This document shows, piece by piece, positions 42,701 to 64,000 of a stretch of DNA of 64,000 bases. This stretch comes from Paracentrotus lividus (Eukaryota > Echinodermata > Echinoidea > Camarodonta > Echinidae), in the NCBI GenBank assembly GCA_940671915.1, contig CALNVZ010002100.1, positions 4,804,540 through 4,868,539 on the forward strand, written 5' to 3'. Under the pieces are notes generated by a model. It saw only the letters and a list, made by a program, of their open reading frames with translations, searched no databases and had not been told where the DNA came from. Every line of letters starts with the position of its first letter. Position 1 is the stretch's first letter. Made by a program: the position numbers and the translations under genes.

Positions 42701-43738
42701 ATATATAGTTATAAATAGTTGAAGATATGTTTTATTGTTCATATAGAGCTGTCAAAATGATAATCAGTCGATTGATTCTGCTGTCGTAGAAAGTACGGAC
42801 GATAACACAATTTAAATTGTTCTTACATACTCCATCTCATTTTTTCCCCCCGTTTTTATTGAACCTCTCTGCATGTTATAAAGTAAAACATTATATCGTT
42901 GATCATGTTTTTTTTTTTTTTTTATTATTATTATTTTTTTAGATCTTATCTTAAACTTTTTTGGTATTTGGTATTCTGCGAGGTGCTGTTTGTTTATTTC
43001 CCCTTTTTTGTATTTCTTTCCACTCACAGCTGTATGCTTTCCACATCGAACATTTACTTTTATTACATTGGATACCTGGGTCCGTGCTGTGTTCTGCTGC
43101 TGGCAAACTTCGTGGTGTTTTCGATGATCCTTCACACAGTATGCGCATCAAAGAAGGATCTTCACCAGCGAAGCAAGCGCGTGCGTCGTACACAGATCGG
43201 CTGCGCGTTCAGTGTCACTTTTCTCCTGGGGATCACATGGGTTCTCGGATTCTTCGCCATCCAGAAAACAACCCTCGTCTTCACCTATCTGGTGTGTATC
43301 ATCAACCCGCTCCAAGGATTCTTTATATTCTTGTTCCGTTGCGCCCTCTACCCAGAGGCTTTACGATCCTGGACCATCTTCTGCACCAAGCATACGACCA
43401 ACGTGGAGAAACAGCAGCGCAGTTCATCCCAAGCCATGGGGCATCGGAACACTATCAGTTCTGGAGATAAGCTGGCGCATATTAAGAAGTACCGCAAGGA
43501 CGCAGAGAAGCTCATTAGCGGTAGGAGTGGATCGACGTCCAGTTCAAAGAGGAGTTCACAGTCGTCGGATAACGCCATGACGAAGACAACAGATATGACG
43601 TCGGTTCAATTCTATGGTGGCTTGAAGCATGAGAGTTTTGGGAATCTGAACTGTAACAATAGCAACAGAAGGAAGGTCACCGACATAAGGTTTATCAGTA
43701 TCAAAGTCAATGATAAGAGTGAATATAGAACCTGCTAG
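2005..43738 (+). CDS. Adhesion G protein-coupled receptor (5'-partial gene, 11 exons)
   Basis: Seven-transmembrane receptor of the adhesion (class B2) family, expected at the plasma membrane, where autoproteolysis at the GPS exposes a tethered agonist. Exons: 2005-2189, 3187-3336, 7553-7646, 28892-29066, 30063-30302, 34512-34551, 36229-36326, 39377-39501, 41770-42041, 42444-42519, 43030-43738. They give about 720 residues if one base is allowed for at 7641-7646. Order: HRM domain (res 1-61), GAIN (62-327) with GPS (288-327), TM1 344-367, TM2 379-401, TM3 410-435, TM4 about 451-473, TM5 497-522, TM6 541-562, TM7 567-588, Ser/Lys-rich tail 589-720. Family marks seen: CVYW, HLTYF at the GPS, WMGMEAVNMYR in TM3, the TM3/ECL2 cysteine pair (409 and 486), GITWVLGF in TM6 and PLQGFFIFLF in TM7. 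Signal peptide and earlier ectodomain exons lie upstream of the window. HRM+GAIN resembles latrophilin-type architecture, but the subfamily cannot be fixed. The third exon has a frame problem (see its entry), so the locus may be an error-containing assembly or a damaged allele. Confidence 0.92.
2307..2827. mobile_element. TA-flanked foldback MITE (mariner-like), copy 1
   Basis: Starts cagtgcgtcccaaaaag and ends with the inverse, flanked by TA on both sides (2305-2306, 2828-2829). The two halves are long imperfect inverted repeats (for example gctcatatcctcaactatca at 2400 against its complement near 2720). No transposase ORF. TA duplication and cagt ends suggest Tc1/mariner mobilisation. Confidence 0.75.
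3187..3336 (+). CDS. GPCR exon b: start of GAIN domain
   Basis: Acceptor tttgctag ends at 3186 and donor gttagt starts at 3337. Exactly 50 codons in phase 0, from ANLTNEVAATMTSFLKES to SELLDAVVEFSYEQKE. The helical pattern fits GAIN subdomain A, and the phase matches exon a without a gap. Confidence 0.85.
3625..3835 (+). mobile_element. tRNA-derived SINE
   Basis: Pol III box A tggctcagtgg (3634-3644) and box B ggttcgatccc (3672-3682) are correctly spaced, followed by a roughly 150-base body ending in gggccttttttt. Not a functional tRNA, because no acceptor stem closes. Lies in a GPCR intron, sense orientation. Confidence 0.65.
4278..4525. mobile_element. Short MITE with cggtggatccagg end
   Basis: Left end cagcggtggatccagg followed by gggggcgca; a degenerate inverted end lies near 4495 (tgcgcccctgccttgatcga). 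Related to the elements at 27820, 39157 and 49171. A long A-run splits the body. Confidence 0.4.
4570..5519. mobile_element. Non-autonomous element with tacactgtaaaaa ends
   Basis: Left end tacactgtaaaaaatta and right end aaatttttacagtgta are inverted. The interior holds further tgtaaatt-type motifs. A 144-codon open frame at 4627-5061 shows no recognisable domain and is treated as chance. Confidence 0.4.
5573..5683. repeat. (TC)n microsatellite
   Basis: Interrupted CT dinucleotide tract; the open frames across it are artefacts. Confidence 0.95.
6110..6560. repeat. Minisatellite, about 105-110 bp unit, four copies
   Basis: The block gaggaatttggtaaaac recurs at about 6194, 6297, 6405 and 6515, with tattataggagctactatt and aatttcaaatgctatgagaa between copies. 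Confidence 0.75.
7553..7646 (+). CDS. GPCR exon c: GAIN subdomain A, with frame break at its 3' end
   Basis: Acceptor attacacag ends at 7552 and a strong donor AAG/gtagga lies at 7644-7652. In phase 0 it reads MAGNMMECVSNLLEVEDD then VLASSAKNSGAV and then meets TAA at 7643-7645. The next exon starts with the third base of a codon (AG/G = Arg), so this exon should end in phase 2, but it ends in phase 1. A single missing base just before 7641 would remove the stop and restore the join (V, a residue, then R-LLNLLK). Either the assembly has an error or this allele is damaged. A phase-0 donor at gca/gtataag plus an undetected small exon is the alternative. Confidence 0.7.
8471..8549. repeat. (TC)n microsatellite
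   Basis: Nearly pure 79-base CT tract. Confidence 0.95.
8690..9240. repeat. Minisatellite, about 185 bp unit, three copies
   Basis: Starting points marked by tccgat(a/t)ttatc at 8698, 8880 and 9066. All copies share ggaacaacagaaccgtactt and tttataatc(c/t)atcaatgca. Confidence 0.82.
10131..10247. repeat. Small hairpin element rich in gtctcaaac
   Basis: Perfect 11-base inverted ends ttcatgagacc and ggtctcatgaa enclose several degenerate copies of (g/c)tctcaaac(c/t). Confidence 0.45.
10308..10540 (+). mobile_element. Possible degenerate tRNA-derived SINE
   Basis: Weak box A (tggggcagtggtc) and weak box B (tggttcaaaatc), followed by a body with tattaatgc-like tail features. Only the box spacing supports the call. 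Confidence 0.25.
12373..13038. mobile_element. TA-flanked foldback MITE, copy 2
   Basis: Same family as the element at 2307: starts cagtgtgtcccaatacaaac, ends in gggacgcactg, TA on both sides, with internal arms including ctcatattctcaactatcat and its inverse near 12930. It is longer than copy 1 because the arms carry extra sequence. Confidence 0.72.
14006..14148. repeat. (TC)n microsatellite with interruptions
   Basis: Two CT tracts separated by tatgatatatatcttcc. Confidence 0.93.
15959..16042. repeat. T-rich homopolymeric tract
   Basis: TTTTC-type polypyrimidine run, no gene. Confidence 0.8.
16417..16654. mobile_element. Hairpin MITE (gccctgtaacataaag family), copy 1
   Basis: Outer arms atgttacataacgacttac and the inverse gtaagtctttatgatacagg; inner arms ggtagtctcatttgga and gatgaggctaccgag; centre rich in ggattagg/gggttaggg. 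Homologous along its length to 27430-27661. Confidence 0.68.
17065..17415. repeat. Two-copy tandem duplication, about 190 bp unit
   Basis: Both copies contain cacagcgaca, then accagatcgta and a gtagac-ggaaca-acattttatc block (17160-17220 and 17340-17400). Confidence 0.65.
17425..17574. mobile_element. Hairpin MITE with tattctcgaagggtgac ends
   Basis: Left arm tattctcgaagggtgact from 17435; right arm its inverse ending at 17564 with one mismatch in 26. Outer ggccgt is also inverted, offset by two bases. Confidence 0.65.
18816..19104. mobile_element. CACTGTG-type element with tccctgctggaaagaac ends
   Basis: Left end tccctgctggaaagaac then gtatcccacagtgtg; right end cacactgtgggacactgtg then ttctttccagcaggga, an inverted pair of about 35 bases. 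The body is full of cacagtgtg/cacactgtg words. Confidence 0.65.
19105..19900. repeat. Minisatellite derived from the CACTGTG element, about 125 bp unit
   Basis: The block agcagggagatcaataatcg recurs at about 19259, 19483, 19610, 19736 and 19860; the last spacings are 127, 126 and 124. Each unit has atcacagtgtgaaatcgtta and a gtcggctatgtgaacacac block. Open frames across it are artefacts. Confidence 0.8.
21822..22002. mobile_element. Hairpin MITE with 32-bp perfect inverted ends
   Basis: Left arm begins acacgttcacattcatcatg; right arm ends catgatgaatgtgaacgtgt; 32 bases match perfectly. A second inner pair (gattcaagtctaagaaagta and the inverse near 21925) extends the stem. Confidence 0.75.
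23020..23455. repeat. Minisatellite, about 110-120 bp unit, four copies
   Basis: Repeats of gaagaagagttagaagga, ctcatctgaccgtttagtca and atgtgaacaa. GA-rich and moderately diverged. Confidence 0.7.
24488..24862 (-). other. Unclassified 124-codon open frame
   Basis: ATG-started frame MRYIKAYERQLKSLHLSTDF, with EEEEEKDTPKAKNKAETK inside and GCSEECPMGIWRLL near the end. It is not low complexity throughout and is the best antisense frame inside the 21-kb GPCR intron. No family recognised. It could be a nested gene, a retrocopy fragment or chance. Confidence 0.2.
26387..26625. mobile_element. MITE with 28-bp perfect inverted ends
   Basis: Left end taatgctacagtcacacaga and eight more bases (26387-26414); right end is the exact inverse (26598-26625). 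239 bases, AT-rich centre, no coding capacity. Confidence 0.75.
27430..27661. mobile_element. Hairpin MITE (gccctgtaacataaag family), copy 2
   Basis: gccctgtaacataaagactt at the left and its inverse aattctttatgttacagggc at the right. Same inner arms and gggttagggctagggg centre as the copy at 16417. Confidence 0.72.
27820..27952. mobile_element. MITE with perfect agtggcggatcca inverted ends
   Basis: 13-base perfect terminal inverted repeat (27820-27832 and 27940-27952) followed by G-rich/C-rich subterminal blocks (gagggggc, gcgcccccgc). 133 bases with no coding capacity. Confidence 0.7.
28661..28696. repeat. (TA)n microsatellite
   Basis: Pure TA run in the intron before exon d. Confidence 0.9.
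28892..29066 (+). CDS. GPCR exon d: GAIN domain
   Basis: Acceptor catattag ends at 28891 and donor gtaaat starts at 29067. It reads (R)LLNLLKNYASNVV, then DMTFDTNNLRYKVQKVD, and ends FGNDTDE in phase 0. 'LLNLLKNYA' is the usual GAIN helix that follows a short linker after exon c. It sits beyond a 21-kb intron. Confidence 0.85.
30063..30302 (+). CDS. GPCR exon e: GAIN subdomain B
   Basis: Acceptor tttctttacag ends at 30062 and donor gtaagat starts at 30303. 80 codons in phase 0, from SKGVSIFLPYSII to PIEYSVPTPQ, including LRMRFTALKNSKVF and ISAELTSYRVSDLSVPIEY. The alternating hydrophobic pattern fits the beta-sandwich part of GAIN just before the GPS. A transposon-like repeat begins only about 6 bases into the following intron. 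Confidence 0.87.
30309..30545. mobile_element. CACTGTG-type element next to a splice donor
   Basis: Starts ccctgccagaaaataaacac 6 bases inside the intron after exon e, ends gggacactgtgttta. Shares ggaaacactgtgaaaatggg and caaatccacaca with the element at 50760. Confidence 0.6.
31846..32003 (+). repeat. Dispersed repeat, copy 1
   Basis: About 150 bases containing ttgtttgaatatttaggcgg and taaaacctgtcgaggtgt. The same sequence occurs inverted at 60091-60247. The 69-codon frame here is not preserved in the other copy. Confidence 0.6.
32680..33183. repeat. Compound simple repeats (CT, CA, TA)
   Basis: CT tracts at 32680-32697, 32942-33007 and 33138-33160, CA-rich 32699-32765 and TA 33161-33183. 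A long Ser/Leu frame across it is an artefact. Confidence 0.9.
34512..34551 (+). CDS. GPCR exon f: first part of the GPS motif
   Basis: A 40-base exon between acceptor tttcctccag (ends 34511) and donor gtgagt (34552). It encodes DGNNYTCVYWNTV plus one base. CVYW is the opening Cys-x-x-Trp of the GPS, and the phase 0 to 1 transition fits the next exon. Confidence 0.88.
35687..35710. other. Assembly gap
   Basis: 24 N directly before a TA tract; the true length is unknown. Confidence 0.99.
35711..35790. repeat. (TA)n microsatellite at gap edge
   Basis: 80 bases of TA, probably the cause of the gap. Confidence 0.95.
36229..36326 (+). CDS. GPCR exon g: GPS cleavage site and start of tethered agonist
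   Basis: Acceptor ttaatgtag ends at 36228 and donor gtgagt starts at 36327. It continues E-KRWSRHGIKDLSSDANT, then SYCSSNHLTYFAVIL. Cleavage is expected between Leu320 and Thr321, giving a tethered peptide starting TYFAVIL. The second and fourth GPS cysteines are replaced by Ile (GC to GI) and Ser (CxC to CSS); the first and third remain. Confidence 0.9.
36684..36965. repeat. (GAT)n triplet tract
   Basis: Imperfect GAT/GGT/GAC triplets. All poly-Asp, poly-Met and poly-Ile frames are artefacts. Confidence 0.95.
38367..38788. mobile_element. TA-flanked foldback MITE, diverged relative
   Basis: Starts cagtatgtcatagaaaaagt and ends cttggacgcaatg between TA dinucleotides. Internal gagtaactcatatt is matched inversely by atatgagttcctctt. 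Terminal similarity is weaker than in the two other copies. A still weaker fragment (ctgtgtcccag followed by poly-A) begins near 17657. Confidence 0.5.
39157..39287. mobile_element. MITE of the same ggatcc family
   Basis: Left end agcagcggattcaggct against right end agcctggatccgctact (two mismatches in 17), with long C-runs next to both ends. 131 bases, in the intron before TM1. Confidence 0.65.
39377..39501 (+). CDS. GPCR exon h: juxtamembrane stalk and TM1
   Basis: Acceptor ttaatatag ends at 39376 and donor gtaagt starts at 39502. After DTGYSEPIPEEHHLP comes a hydrophobic helix, HIISHLGTACSVFGLVA then TILTYSIF, the usual class B2 TM1 pattern (I-S-x-x-G). It ends in phase 2. Confidence 0.9.
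39502..41769. other. GPCR intron between TM1 and TM2 exons
   Basis: Nothing recognised; short poly-T and TA stretches only. Confidence 0.6.
41770..42041 (+). CDS. GPCR exon i: TM2, TM3 and start of TM4
   Basis: Acceptor ctccattag ends at 41769 and donor gtaaga starts at 42042. It encodes ILIHLSTSLLALNITFVI (TM2), GCKMTAMFLQYFVLTTFIW then MGMEAVNMYRTLV (TM3 with its conserved Cys and WM-x-x-E-x-x-x-x-Y), and FVLKGAIIAW entering TM4. Phase 2 start and phase 1 end match the neighbours. Confidence 0.93.
42444..42519 (+). CDS. GPCR exon j: TM4 and ECL2
   Basis: A 76-base exon with acceptor cacttacag after a poly-T tract and donor gtgagt at 42520. It reads (G)LPAIPVVITASLDIDLYR then KLPLNE, continuing TM4 into extracellular loop 2. 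It ends in phase 2. Confidence 0.88.
42531..42730. repeat. 100-bp tandem duplication with E2F-like word
   Basis: ctcatttttggcgccgaatc occurs at 42531 and again exactly 100 bases later, both followed by atttc and a shared gatatgttttat end. Each copy holds tttggcgc. In the intron before the last GPCR exon. Confidence 0.65.
43030..43738 (+). CDS. GPCR exon k: ECL2 cysteine, TM5-TM7, cytoplasmic tail, stop
   Basis: Acceptor tccactcacag ends at 43029; TAG at 43736-43738. It opens with the ECL2 Cys (CMLST). TM5 is FYYIGYLGPCCVLLLANF, TM6 is GCAFSVTFLLGITWVLGFF, and TM7 is VFTYLVCIINPLQGFFIF. The basic ICL3 (KKDLHQRSKRVRR) and a 132-residue Ser/Lys-rich tail ending YRTC follow. No class I PDZ-type terminus is seen. 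Confidence 0.95.
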
Positions 43739-43858
43739 TTTAGAATGAGATTTGGATATCTGAACTTGAACTTGATTAGACTTAATATGTCAGCTGACAA
43801 CATATTATAGTTTCTCAGTAAAAAGTACTTTATTTTTAAAAAAGTAAAAATATAAAAA

Positions 43859-43864
43859 AATAAA
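43859..43864 (+). terminator. Candidate polyadenylation signal AATAAA for the GPCR
   Basis: First AATAAA after the TAG, 121 bases downstream. Further AATAAA copies lie at 45445-45450 and 45718-45723, so a longer 3' UTR of up to about 2 kb is also possible. Transcript ends are needed to choose. Confidence 0.4.
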
Positions 43865-45717
43865 GATTGACATGGATATTTCCAGCGTTAATATTCTCTC
43901 GCTCGCTCTCTTTACCCCCCCCCCTCTACTGCCTCCCTCTTCCTGTCCCTCTCTCTTTGTTTGTCACTCTCTTTCTCTCCCCCTCTCCTATATTTGTCAT
44001 GTCCTTTCGTTTCCTGTCTCATTAGTATTTAAAGGTATTTCATTTTACAAACAGGGCCTATATGTTTACAAGCCTAGCTTATTGTTTATAGGTCCATCCA
44101 ACGGTAAATATACTTTGTGTGCTAGAAGTGAAAAGGGGCACAATATTGATCTTTATATCTGTGACGAAGAATCAAAAAGGTGCTTTTACTGTTTGGGCTA
44201 TTGAACATACTGAAAAGAGTGGATAACAGGTTATGAAAAGAAAATGTTGCTCATCTTTTGATTGAAAATATCATTGTTGCGTTTGTTGTTGGTTGTCTTG
44301 ACTGTGGTACACTCTGGCGATTTTGATGCTCTTAAGTGAAGGAATCAAAATCCTGATAAAATATTGCGGTTACTATAGATTTTCCTTGTCAATTTTAAAC
44401 TCTTTGCAATCGAATTCGTTTATGTTCATTCAATTTAAACGATACCTCATGGAGCGGAGCTATTAGGCAATTAAATTAACGTTTAGATTTTTAATCGCGA
44501 TCACATTTCGGACGAAAGTGCTTGTAAGAAAGGTCAAATTGATCGGAGATAGTTTAAACTTGACCGGGAAAACCTATATTATTTACTAAATTGTACAGTT
44601 TATTTTCATGTTTCTGATAATACAGGAAAATGATACGATGATATTCCCAATTCTCAGTCGTGACTAAAATTTGGTTCGGGATAAACTGCTTATTTATAAT
44701 TGTGTATTTTAACGCAGCACCTCGTTCAGAATTAAGATTTGCACTGAATAATTATGAATCTCCCTATTTGCCTTTCATAATATATATTTCATACTGCTCT
44801 TTTGTGTCGAAGTAAAGTTTGTCTCCATACATTGTTTGATGGCAAGTTATTGGACAAAAGTCCATCATGATGACGATCAAATATAAATTATTTCTACGAT
44901 TGTGTGTTCTTGTTCATTCTTTATGATGTCATGGTCAAAAAGGAAAAAAATGCAATTGATCAAAATTTGCAATCGATTTAAAGTGAATAATATATTTTAC
45001 CAGGAGCCGGGGGGCTTGGGAGCTTCATCCCCCCACACTTTTTTTTCAGCAAACGTGTACAATACAATTGCAAAAATGACCATAGACTTGTGATTTTTAG
45101 CCTGTTCAGCACCCCACTTTCGGCTCAGCTCATCGAATTTCAAAAACGCTCCGCGGCCCCTGGTTACGATAAACTAAAACTTGATTGAAAATGAGAGTGA
45201 GATAATAAAGGAAACCTACATTATTGTCTTGCCCAGAAACATTTTTATAAGTTTATAGACACCACCCCAAATCTGGAAATCCGTTTCGCACAACGTTAAA
45301 ACAGTTGTCAAACTTTTATTACTTACATAAACGAGCGACATGTATTTAAAAATTGATATAAGATATAAGTGCTCATTAGCTGCTTTATGTATTTTTATGT
45401 ATGGTATAATTAATGTAGAAGCGTTGTATATAGATATATATTGAAATAAAGACGATGTTCAAGATTTTATATTTTAAAAGCACTTGCCTTGATACTTACA
45501 CACAGCTTGCAATGTGAAATTCATATTTTGTATTTTGTTTATCACTCCTGTAAACTGTATAGGCGATGTTTCACGTGCAATGTTTGTTTAAAGAGGCACT
45601 TTCGTTGTATTATGTGAATATGTATAAAAACTTCATGTCCGTTAAGAAAGTGTATTTTGTGGTCGTTCGCCCGTCTATTTTGTATATCCGAATCAAAGAT
45701 AAAGATTATATATGAAT

Positions 45718-45723
45718 AATAAA
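45718..45723 (+). terminator. Alternative distal polyadenylation signal AATAAA
   Basis: AATAAA within aataataaagctttatgg, about 2 kb after the GPCR stop codon. The stretch between stop and this site is AT-rich and holds no recognisable gene. Confidence 0.3.
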
Positions 45724-45949
45724 GCTTTATGGAACTATAAAAATGTTACTGTGTGCCTGTTTCGATAGCCTTCTGTCATTCCGATGAGTTTCTTTGATTG
45801 ATCTTGAGGCAATCGGAAGGCTGAATTATAGAATATGTTGATGCTTTTTGCTAATTGATTCCTTAAGTTAGCACCTTTACATTTTGAGCTTGCCGGGTCG
45901 ATTGATTGACTCCCCAATTTCTGTCTGAATTGTGGCTTCTGTGTATAAT

Positions 45950-46610
45950 ATCTTAATTGCTTTGGTTGATTGACTGATTGATGAATTGACTTTGATTGAT
46001 TAACTGATTTTTTTTATTTAATGATTGACCGCCCAGTTGCCTGATTGGTTTCTTCTTTGTATAATACATTGGATTGTTGATTGATTGATTGATATCTTGA
46101 TCGATTACTGTTTTTGTTTGTTTGATTGATTGATTGATTGATTAATTGATTGATTGAACGAATGATTGATTGGTTCCCCGGTTGCCTGATTGTTGGCTTC
46201 TTTGTATGATATCTGGATTGTTTTGATTGATTGATTGCTTGATTGATTACTTTGATTGATTGCTTTTATTGACTTCATTGATGACATTGATTGCATTCAT
46301 TGATTGCTTTATTGTTTGTTTGATTGTTGCTTTGATACATTGACCTCTTTGATTGATTGATTGATTGATTGATTAATTGATTGATTACTTTGATTGATGG
46401 CTTGTTTGTATATTTTTATTGTTTATTGACTGATTGATTAGCTCCCCTAATCGCCTGACTGGTGTAACTTTTGTATGATATTTTGATTGTTTATTGATTA
46501 ATTGATTGACTCTCCGATTGCTTGATTGGTGGCTTCTTTGCATGATATCTTGATTGGTTATAGATTAATTGATTGGTTTAATATTAATCAATAGATTGAT
46601 TGGCATTTTA
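45950..46610. repeat. Degenerate (GATT)n region
   Basis: Runs of ttgattgattgattg at 46080-46160, 46225-46260 and 46345-46400, embedded in a higher-order repeat with ggcttctttgtatgatatct. Confidence 0.85.
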
Positions 46611-48137
46611 TCGATTATTCTAATAATTTGATAATTTATAAATCGAAAGAGCAATATACTTTTTTACCGTTTATCATGGGGAAAAAATACACAAACATTA
46701 CACCAAGTCAGTATACTTTAAGCAATTTAATTGCAAAGTACATCATGGAATGCTTAATTCATGTTTAGAAATATGGTTTGAAATATATAAATTCATTATA
46801 AAGGCAAGATGACGCTACACACCCTGCTTTCATTAACACATTGAAACAAATTGCAATTATCATTTTCAGAAAATGCGGTCAAATTTGGAGGGGTAATGTC
46901 AATTTGTTTAAGACAAACCACTTCTAACAATGATAAAGTAATCCCTCCCTACCGTGAATAATACTTGGATTACACATGAATAAACTGTTTTTGTTTGGTT
47001 TTCCCAAAGAACATATTGGCATGTTTAACAAAAACTGTGATCCATTTTTAAAGTGATGAAAAGTTTTTTAGGCATTCAGTGCAAGAGATATAATAATTAT
47101 ACTGAATCTTACATACCGACAATGCATTAACATGAAATTTTATGATCGTATCATATTGGTCCAACTGCTGGTTACTTGCTAAAAATGACATTGCACACAA
47201 AACTACAGATCATTCTTTTACAAACGGCATAATCACACAAAAAATAAACTTATAAGTTCAATTTTGGTATACACATGATGATCTGCGAATACATTCCTAC
47301 ATTTACACACAAGTCATCTGCAACAGTATTAATAAAGATGTCTAGAACATAGTTTCTATTATATACATTGTTATTTTGTAGGCTTGTTTCTACATTGAAT
47401 AAACAAACCCAAGACATCAATAATTTAAAGTCGCTTTGAAAGTTGCACAAACCGAGCATAATGCTTGCATAAAACCACTTTAAACCAGAAAAAAAAGGCC
47501 ACAAGAAATCAAATTTGAAACAAAGATACAGAGATGAACAAAGGTAGATCACACTTTTTGAAAGACGAAACTCAAAACAATATTATAAACCCACACATAA
47601 AAAGTCACAGGCGAAATCATTTTAAAAATGGGTTAGGAAAATGTTTTTCCAGGCAAAGGTTCTATATCCAATGCCAATCTTCCAAATGCTAACAAACAAA
47701 ACAAAATAAAACACACCCTCGTAGATCTCATAATAAATATATATATGATTTAAGAATAAGTGGGGGGTAGTAAATCAACCAGTTATAATTATATCATATG
47801 GAACAAAAAGTACAATACTTCATTTTCTGTCATTATATCTAAAATATATAGGTTGCGTAAGAAAATCTTATCAGCGTTCTAACGCTGGCGTTAAATAGTG
47901 CAGACATATTAATGAGATGGCTGTACACAGCAAATACATTGAAAATAGTTTCGCAAGTTAAATTCTAGTTCTTACCATACCTTATATAAATCAATATCTT
48001 CGAACCGAAGCCTAGCAGTTTAAGATAATAAGTATACACAAAGTTACTTAAAAGAACTTCAATCCAACATTACTTATTAAAAAAGTTAATCGTGGAAATA
48101 AAAATATATAGATTCAGAAGTGTCGATATAAACTAGA

Positions 48138-48143
48138 TTTTAT
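48138..48143 (-). terminator. Candidate polyadenylation signal for the EF-hand-like gene
   Basis: AATAAA on the minus strand, 313 bases past the TGA. It is the nearest such hexamer; no other evidence supports it. Confidence 0.3.
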
Positions 48144-48455
48144 TGCGTAATTTGTCAATGCGATGAGTTTCCATTAAATTTTGTATTAATAACAAAATTC
48201 ATTTCACCATATCTTCTGCTCTTGGTAAAAAAACATCGATGATCGGATGCCATCTCGAGTCTGTGTTTGGCTGTTAAACATCCGCAATTGTGGCAACTAT
48301 TCTAAACCCACTCGGCTTCGCTTCGTGGGTTAAACAGTTCCATAGTTACCTCATGCATACATTCCTACTGACGCACTCTTCCTACGCATCATCTGCTTAC
48401 TGTGAAATAAAGACCCTGTCCACTACTTGATGAATATATCCTCTAGAATATTGTG

Positions 48456-63989
<15,534 letters not shown>

Positions 63990-64000
63990 CTGCGAAAGCA

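Larger units (their letters stand above)
43739..48455. other. GPCR 3' UTR and convergent intergenic region
   Basis: No gene seen. Contains the GPCR 3' UTR, a C/G-rich repeat fragment near 45000-45170, the GATT tract and, on the minus strand, the 3' UTR of the EF-hand-like gene. Confidence 0.6.

Noticed and set aside
43872-44204. 110-codon frame after the GPCR stop
   Set aside because: Pyrimidine-rich 3' UTR sequence; no domain and after a polyadenylation signal.
46105-46296. Asn/Gln/Ser-rich small frame
   Set aside because: Translation of the GATT simple repeat.

Overview
The window looks like animal nuclear DNA, most likely a deuterostome and plausibly an echinoderm such as a sea urchin. 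It is AT-rich, has long introns with GT-AG boundaries, and is dense in short inverted-repeat transposons, tRNA-derived SINEs, minisatellites and microsatellites. It carries an adhesion GPCR of metazoan type. The phylum is an inference from gene and repeat style; there is no direct species marker. Two assembly gaps are present (35687-35710 and 55316-55811).

Two protein-coding genes can be reconstructed, and they converge tail to tail. The first (+ strand, 2005-43738, 5' end outside the window) is an adhesion G protein-coupled receptor. Eleven exons encode a hormone-receptor (HRM) domain, a GAIN domain with its GPS autoproteolysis site, seven transmembrane helices and a cytoplasmic tail. All exon junctions keep phase except one: the exon at 7553-7646 runs into an in-frame TAA and is one base out of register with the next exon at 28892. 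Its GPS keeps the HL/T cleavage site but has lost two of the four cysteines, C2 and C4, which normally pair with each other.

The second gene (- strand, 63989 down to 48456, 5' end outside the window) has 19 exons that join in perfect phase into about 947 residues ending in TGA. I do not recognise it by name. Its N-terminal half is Ser/Asp/Arg-rich low complexity followed by long Lys/Glu coiled-coil-like stretches, with a short motif S-[ST]-V-x-S-x-[DE]-I-S repeated in three exons. Its C-terminal part contains two pairs of EF-hand-like helix-loop-helix units, and every loop lacks the position-12 glutamate.

The rest is intronic or intergenic and largely made of repeats. 1-2000: a TIR element with mirror-symmetric GC-rich motifs. 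2.3-19.9 kb: TA-flanked foldback MITEs, a SINE and several minisatellites. 16-28 kb: more hairpin MITEs, two of them copies of one family. 46 kb: a GATT-type simple repeat. 52.5-52.9 kb: a long ACT then AAT triplet tract. 54.6-56 kb: a tandem repeat full of TGACCT half-sites, including perfect DR1 sites. 61.4-61.8 kb: a TAA-flanked MITE packed with GAGACGTCTC palindromes. I see no rRNA, CRISPR, operon or prokaryotic feature.
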